A stretch of DNA of 9,278 bases from Myxococcales bacterium (lineage in GTDB: Bacteria > Myxococcota > Myxococcia > Myxococcales > Anaeromyxobacteraceae), in NCBI GenBank assembly GCA_021784495.1, contig JAJXSQ010000059.1, positions 1 to 9,278 of the forward strand, read 5' to 3'. This document shows positions 6,161 to 9,278 of this stretch, in pieces (the stretch's first letter is position 1; every line of letters begins with the position of its first letter). Under the pieces are notes generated by a model. That model saw only the letters and a list, made by a program, of their open reading frames with translations. It had not been told where the DNA came from and did no database searches. The position numbers were made by a program, and so were the translations under genes.

Positions 6161-7852
6161 ATGCGCCGACCGCGACTCCGCCTGCTCCCCAGGGGGCTCG
6201 TCCAGAGGTACTCGCTCCTGCTCGTCGGCGCCGCCGTGCTGCCGATGCTCGTGGTCGGGATCCTCTACCACCGGTACACGCGGGACCTCCTCCGGCAGTT
6301 CACCGGGAAGCAGCTCGAGGCGCAGCTCGCGGCGACCTCCAGCCGCCTCGGCTTCTTCCTGGAGGCGCGCGCCTCCCAGCTCCAGACCCTGGCGCGCTAC
6401 CCGGCGGGCGCCGGCGGCGGCGCGTGGCCGGGGCGCGGAGAGCTCGCCTCGCTCGTCCGGATCGAGGCCGACGAGGCCGACCTCTACGGCGTCCTCCTCT
6501 TCTCCGAGCGCGGCGCGCTGGTCCGGGCGGTCGCCGGCCAGGCGGCCTCCGGCGCGCCGTACTGGGGCGGCTTCCCCTTCGCCCCGGAGGCGCTGCCGCG
6601 GGCCCAGCTCGGCGACACCACCCTCGTCGGGCCGGCGCCGCCGCGGGACGGTCAGGCCGGCTGGCTCCTCATGGAGGAGCCGCTCCGCGGGGGCGGGGCC
6701 GTCGCGCTGCACGTCCGGCTGGCGTCGATCACCGAGCTCCTCGGGGCGCCGTCGGTCGCCGGGGTGATCCAGCCGGTGCTGCGGACGCCCGCCGGCCTCT
6801 TCGACGTGGTCGGGAGCCCGGTCCAGGTCCACGGGCAGCTCGTGGACGGGCCGGAGGTCGCGCCCGGCTGGTGGCCGAGCCTGGTGGTGGACCCCGAGGC
6901 CCTGCTCCGGCCCTTCCTGGCGGCCCGCGTCACCCTGGTCGTCGCCTCGCTGGTGGTGATGGCCGCGGTCGGCTGGGTCTCGGCGCGGCTGGCGGGGCGG
7001 CTCCAGCACCGCGTCCGCGCGCTCGCCGCCGGCGCCGAGGCGCTCTCCTCGGGGGACTTCAGCTACCGCGTCGGCGACGCCGGCCACGACGAGATCGGCC
7101 TCCTCGCCGTGACCTTCAACCGGATGGCGGCCCGGCTCGGGGACCTCATCGCCCGGGCGGTGCGGATGGAGCGGCTGGCCGCGCTGGGGAGCTTCTCCAC
7201 CGGCGTCGCCCACGAGGTCCGCAACCCGCTGGCGACGCTCAAGACCACCGTCCAGGCGCTCGAGCGGGTGGAGCGGGATCCCCAGCGCCTCGCGCTCCTG
7301 TCGGCGATGGGCGCGGAGATCGACCGGATGGCCCGCACCGTCGGGGAGATCCTGGCCTTCGGGCGGCCGCGGCCGCCGCGGCGCGCCCGGGTGGCGGTGT
7401 GGGAGGTGGCCGAGCGGCTCCGGAGCGTGGTGGCCACCGAGGCGCGCGAGCGCCAGGTCGAGCTGGCGCTGGAGGGGGAGCGCGCGGCCCTGGCCCTCGT
7501 CGATCCCGATCACCTGCAGCAGATCCTGCTGAACCTCGTCCTGAACGCCCTCCAGGCGACCCCGCCCGCCGGCGAGGTCCGGCTCGGGATCCGGCGCGAG
7601 GGCGACCAGGTGGCGGTCACCGTCCAGGACACCGGGCCGGGGATCCCCGCGGAGGAGCTGCGCGAGGTCTTCGAGCCCTTCTTCACCACCCGGCCGAGCG
7701 GGACCGGCCTCGGGCTGCCGATCTCCCGGCAGCTCGCCGAGCTGAACGGCGGGAGCCTGGCGCTGGCGAGCGCGCCCGGGCGGGGGACCACCGCGACCCT
7801 GCTGCTCGGCCCCGGAGAGGAGCGCGATGTCGAGCGTGCTGATCATCGATGA
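6161..7852 (+). CDS. Membrane sensor histidine kinase (NtrB/ZraS-like class) with extracytoplasmic sensor
   Basis: A 563-residue kinase. A short basic N-terminus leads to a transmembrane helix (about 17-36). A long extracytoplasmic region (37-252) follows, with the opening amphipathic helix (LEAQLAATSSRLGFFLEARA) and GVLLFSERGALV strand typical of Cache-type sensors. A second helix (255-275) and a HAMP domain (276-328, ending DEIGLLAVTFNRMAARL) come next. The HisKA region has H351 in VAHEVRNPLATLK. The catalytic domain shows the N box NLVLNALQ (458-465), G1 DTGPGIP (490-496), F box FEPFF (504-508) and G2 GTGLGLP (514-520), all intact. It should autophosphorylate on H351 and pass the phosphate to the regulator whose gene overlaps its last 26 bases. 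The ligand cannot be read from the sequence. The ATG at 6161 has GAGGGCG upstream and gives a sensible membrane topology. Confidence 0.94.
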   Translation: MRRPRLRLLPRGLVQRYSLLLVGAAVLPMLVVGILYHRYTRDLLRQFTGKQLEAQLAATSSRLGFFLEARASQLQTLARYPAGAGGGAWPGRGELASLVRIEADEADLYGVLLFSERGALVRAVAGQAASGAPYWGGFPFAPEALPRAQLGDTTLVGPAPPRDGQAGWLLMEEPLRGGGAVALHVRLASITELLGAPSVAGVIQPVLRTPAGLFDVVGSPVQVHGQLVDGPEVAPGWWPSLVVDPEALLRPFLAARVTLVVASLVVMAAVGWVSARLAGRLQHRVRALAAGAEALSSGDFSYRVGDAGHDEIGLLAVTFNRMAARLGDLIARAVRMERLAALGSFSTGVAHEVRNPLATLKTTVQALERVERDPQRLALLSAMGAEIDRMARTVGEILAFGRPRPPRRARVAVWEVAERLRSVVATEARERQVELALEGERAALALVDPDHLQQILLNLVLNALQATPPAGEVRLGIRREGDQVAVTVQDTGPGIPAEELREVFEPFFTTRPSGTGLGLPISRQLAELNGGSLALASAPGRGTTATLLLGPGEERDVERADHR

Positions 7853-9167
7853 CGAGGCGCCCCTCGTCGCCTCGCTGGCGTTCGCGCTGCGGACCGAGGG
7901 GTACCTGGTCGAGTCGGCGGGGAGCGGAGGGGAGGGGCTCCAGGCCGTCCCCCGGTTCCAGCCGAGCGTCATCCTCCTCGACGTGCGCCTCCCCGACGGC
8001 TCGGGGCTCGACTGGCTCGAGCGGCTCCGCGCCGCCCACCCCGAGGTCCCGGTGGTGATGATCTCGGCGCACGGCGACACCCGGGCGGCGGTGAGGTCGG
8101 TGAAGGGCGGCGCCTTCGACTACCTCACCAAGCCCTTCGAGCTCGACGACCTGCTCATGACCCTCCGCTCCGCGCTCGAGCGCCAGCGGATGTCGCAGGA
8201 GCTCTCCCGGTACCGCGAGGCCGCCGTCGCCGGCCGGGAGCTGGTCGGGGAGAGCGAGGTCATGCGCCGGCTGGCGAGCGCGGCGCGGCGGATCGGCGAG
8301 AGCAGCGCCGCGCGCGTCCTCCTGCTCGGCGAGTCCGGGACCGGGAAGGCGCTGGTCGCCCGGGCGATCCACGCCCAGAGCGCCCGGGCGCGCGGCCCGT
8401 TCATCGAGGTGAACTGCGCCTCGCTCCCCGAGGCGCTCATCGAGGCGGAGCTCTTCGGCGCGGAGAAGGGGGCCTACACCAGCGCCCACCAGCGGCGCGT
8501 CGGCCTGGTCACCCTGGCCGACGGCGGGACGCTCTTCCTCGACGAGGTCGGGGAGCTGCCGCTCCAGCTGCAGGCGACGCTCCTCCACTTCCTCGAGGAC
8601 GGCAGCTACCGCCCCATCGGCTCGAGCCGCGCCCTCACCTCCGACGCGCGGGTCCTGGCGGCGACCAACCGGGACCTGGCCGCGGCGGTGCGCGAGGGGC
8701 GCTTCCGGGAGGATCTCTTCTACCGGCTCGACGTGGTCCAGGTCCGCGTGCCCGCCCTGCGCGAGCGCGGGCGCGACGTGCTGCTCCTCGCCCGCCACTA
8801 CGCCGCCCGGTACGCCCGCGAGGAGAACTGCCCGCCGGTCGAGTTCACGCCCGAGGCGGAGGAGGCGCTCCTCGCCTACCGCTGGCCGGGCAACGTCCGC
8901 GAGCTCCGGAACGTGGTGGAGCGGCTCACCATCCTGAACGCCGGCCGGACCATCCACCCCGACGACCTGCCGATCGAGGTCACCGGCGGGCGCGAGGGAG
9001 GCGCGAGCGCGCCGCGCTCGATCGGGACCGAGCTGGCCGACGCCGAGCGCTCCCTGCTCGAGGGGGCGCTCCGGGAGGCGTCGGGCCACAAGGCGCGGGC
9101 CGCGGCGATCCTCGGCATCTCCCGCCACGCCCTGAAGCGCCGGCTCCAGCGGCTCGGGCTCGAGTAG
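7827..9167 (+). CDS. NtrC-family response regulator: receiver, AAA+, Fis-type HTH
   Basis: A 446-residue bacterial enhancer-binding protein, the partner of the upstream kinase. The receiver (1-120) has D8/D9, phospho-acceptor D52, S80 and K102. The AAA+ domain (about 138-370) has Walker A GESGTGKA (168-175), the loop GAYTSA (215-220), Walker B GTLFLDEVGELP (234-245), sensor I LAATNRDL (277-284), arginine-finger region FREDLFYRLD (293-302) and sensor II RWPGNVRELRN (352-362). A Fis-type HTH (about 404-444) ends the protein, with KARAAAILGISRHALKRRL. The class hydrolyses ATP to remodel sigma-54 polymerase at distant promoters. Two motifs are unusual: the Walker A is followed by Ala where GESGTGKE has Glu, and the sigma-54 contact loop GAFTGA reads GAYTSA. 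The ATG at 7827 follows GGAGAGGAG and overlaps the kinase gene by 26 bases, so the two are translationally coupled. Confidence 0.95.
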   Translation: MSSVLIIDDEAPLVASLAFALRTEGYLVESAGSGGEGLQAVPRFQPSVILLDVRLPDGSGLDWLERLRAAHPEVPVVMISAHGDTRAAVRSVKGGAFDYLTKPFELDDLLMTLRSALERQRMSQELSRYREAAVAGRELVGESEVMRRLASAARRIGESSAARVLLLGESGTGKALVARAIHAQSARARGPFIEVNCASLPEALIEAELFGAEKGAYTSAHQRRVGLVTLADGGTLFLDEVGELPLQLQATLLHFLEDGSYRPIGSSRALTSDARVLAATNRDLAAAVREGRFREDLFYRLDVVQVRVPALRERGRDVLLLARHYAARYAREENCPPVEFTPEAEEALLAYRWPGNVRELRNVVERLTILNAGRTIHPDDLPIEVTGGREGGASAPRSIGTELADAERSLLEGALREASGHKARAAAILGISRHALKRRLQRLGLE

Positions 9168-9179
9168 GGCCGTCCCCCT

Positions 9180-9240
9180 CGGAGGAGGCGCCCCGCGGGC
9201 GTGGCGCGCCGCGTCGGGGCGCGCGGGATCCGCTCCTCCG
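9180..9240 (+). terminator. Terminator-like nested hairpin after the response regulator
   Basis: The left strand CGGAGGAG (9180-9187) plus GCGCCCCG (9188-9195) is answered by CGGGGCGC (9215-9222) and CTCCTCCG (9233-9240). This makes a 16-bp GC stem with a 10-base bulge on one side and a 19-base loop. It starts 13 bases after the stop codon. There is no T-run, so it is not a classic intrinsic terminator. In such GC-rich genomes a stem alone, or factor-dependent termination, is plausible. Confidence 0.4.
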
Positions 9241-9252
9241 CGCGCGCGCGCG
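9239..9252. repeat. (CG)7 dinucleotide run
   Basis: Seven uninterrupted CG units lie in the loop region between alternative hairpin arms (CCTCCG 9235-9240 and CGGAGG 9255-9260). Alternating CG can adopt Z-form DNA under negative supercoiling and is prone to slippage. Confidence 0.8.
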
Positions 9253-9266
9253 AGCGGAGGCCGCTC
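9252..9266. repeat. Small perfect hairpin
   Basis: GAGCGG (9252-9257), a three-base loop, and CCGCTC (9261-9266) form a short stem directly after the (CG)7 run. It can compete with the upstream CCTCCG arm for CGGAGG (9255-9260). It could be part of a termination zone or the start of the next gene's control region, which is cut off at 9278. Confidence 0.35.
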
Positions 9267-9278
9267 CTCGCCGCGCCG

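Noticed and set aside
4969..6162. N-terminal extension of the second WYL protein to make a 721-residue protein
   Set aside because: The extension is an out-of-frame reading of the first WYL gene, with filler composition. The GTG at 4968 has a ribosome site, a GTGA overlap, and marks where family-like sequence begins.
5223..6767. Open plus-strand frame of 514 codons across the WYL gene, the intergenic region and the kinase
   Set aside because: It crosses two real genes in the wrong frame or strand, and its translation is Arg/Ser/Pro filler.
6023..8080. Open minus-strand frame of 685 codons opposite the kinase and the start of its regulator
   Set aside because: It is antisense to genes with complete catalytic motifs, its translation is low-complexity Arg/Gly/Pro/Ala-rich, and it matches no family. 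High GC at third positions removes stops from this frame.
7683..9128. Open minus-strand frame of 481 codons opposite the response regulator
   Set aside because: Same cause: the plus strand encodes a full receiver-AAA+-HTH protein, and the antisense translation has only repetitive charged, Gly/Pro/Ala-rich text.
1..9278. tRNA, rRNA, CRISPR array, insertion sequence, prophage or defence island
   Set aside because: No cloverleaf, spaced direct repeats, transposase or integrase motifs or terminal inverted repeats were seen. The WYL regulators can accompany defence loci (as in BrxR/CapW), but no defence effector is encoded beside them.

Overview
The window is very GC-rich chromosomal DNA with a strong G/C bias at third codon positions. 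That bias produces long spurious reading frames opposite or beside nearly every real gene. The composition, together with roadblock/LC7 and DUF4388 (PATAN) proteins, NtrC-type regulators and tandem WYL regulators, suggests Myxococcota, most likely an Anaeromyxobacter relative. This is inference from style and gene content; there is no rRNA or other phylogenetic marker here. I see no tRNA, insertion sequence, integrase, CRISPR array or prophage gene. All the real genes share one composition, so nothing points to recent transfer.

Layout, left to right. (1) Positions 1-1129, minus strand: a left-truncated sbcD nuclease-subunit gene with all its metal-binding motifs; its C-terminus, and probably sbcC, lie outside the window. 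(2) 1130-1362: a divergent intergenic region with an inverted repeat and an imperfect 8-bp tandem repeat. (3) 1363-3986, plus strand: a compact four-gene cluster. It encodes an exported protein of unknown function that looks like two copies of one fold, a DUF4388-roadblock fusion, a second roadblock protein with an extra helical domain, and a small three-helix membrane protein. The last three genes are tightly coupled (2-bp gap, then a 4-bp overlap). (4) 3997-5984, minus strand: two tandem WYL regulators arranged like pafB-pafC, joined by a 4-bp overlap. (5) 5985-6160: a divergent intergenic region. (6) 6161-9167, plus strand: a two-component system, a membrane histidine kinase overlapping its NtrC-family response regulator by 26 bp. 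(7) 9168-9278: a structured tail with a terminator-like hairpin and a (CG)7 run.

How the genes may work together. The kinase and regulator are clearly partners, and an extracytoplasmic Cache-like sensor probably drives a sigma-54 activator. The activator's AAA+ domain departs from consensus at two functional motifs. The two WYL proteins probably act as one heteromeric regulator; the known PafBC pair controls DNA-damage responses, and sbcD is a repair gene nearby, but that link is only suggestive. The roadblock cluster resembles MglB-type small-GTPase regulatory proteins, but no GTPase is encoded here. It is the part of the window whose biology is least explained.
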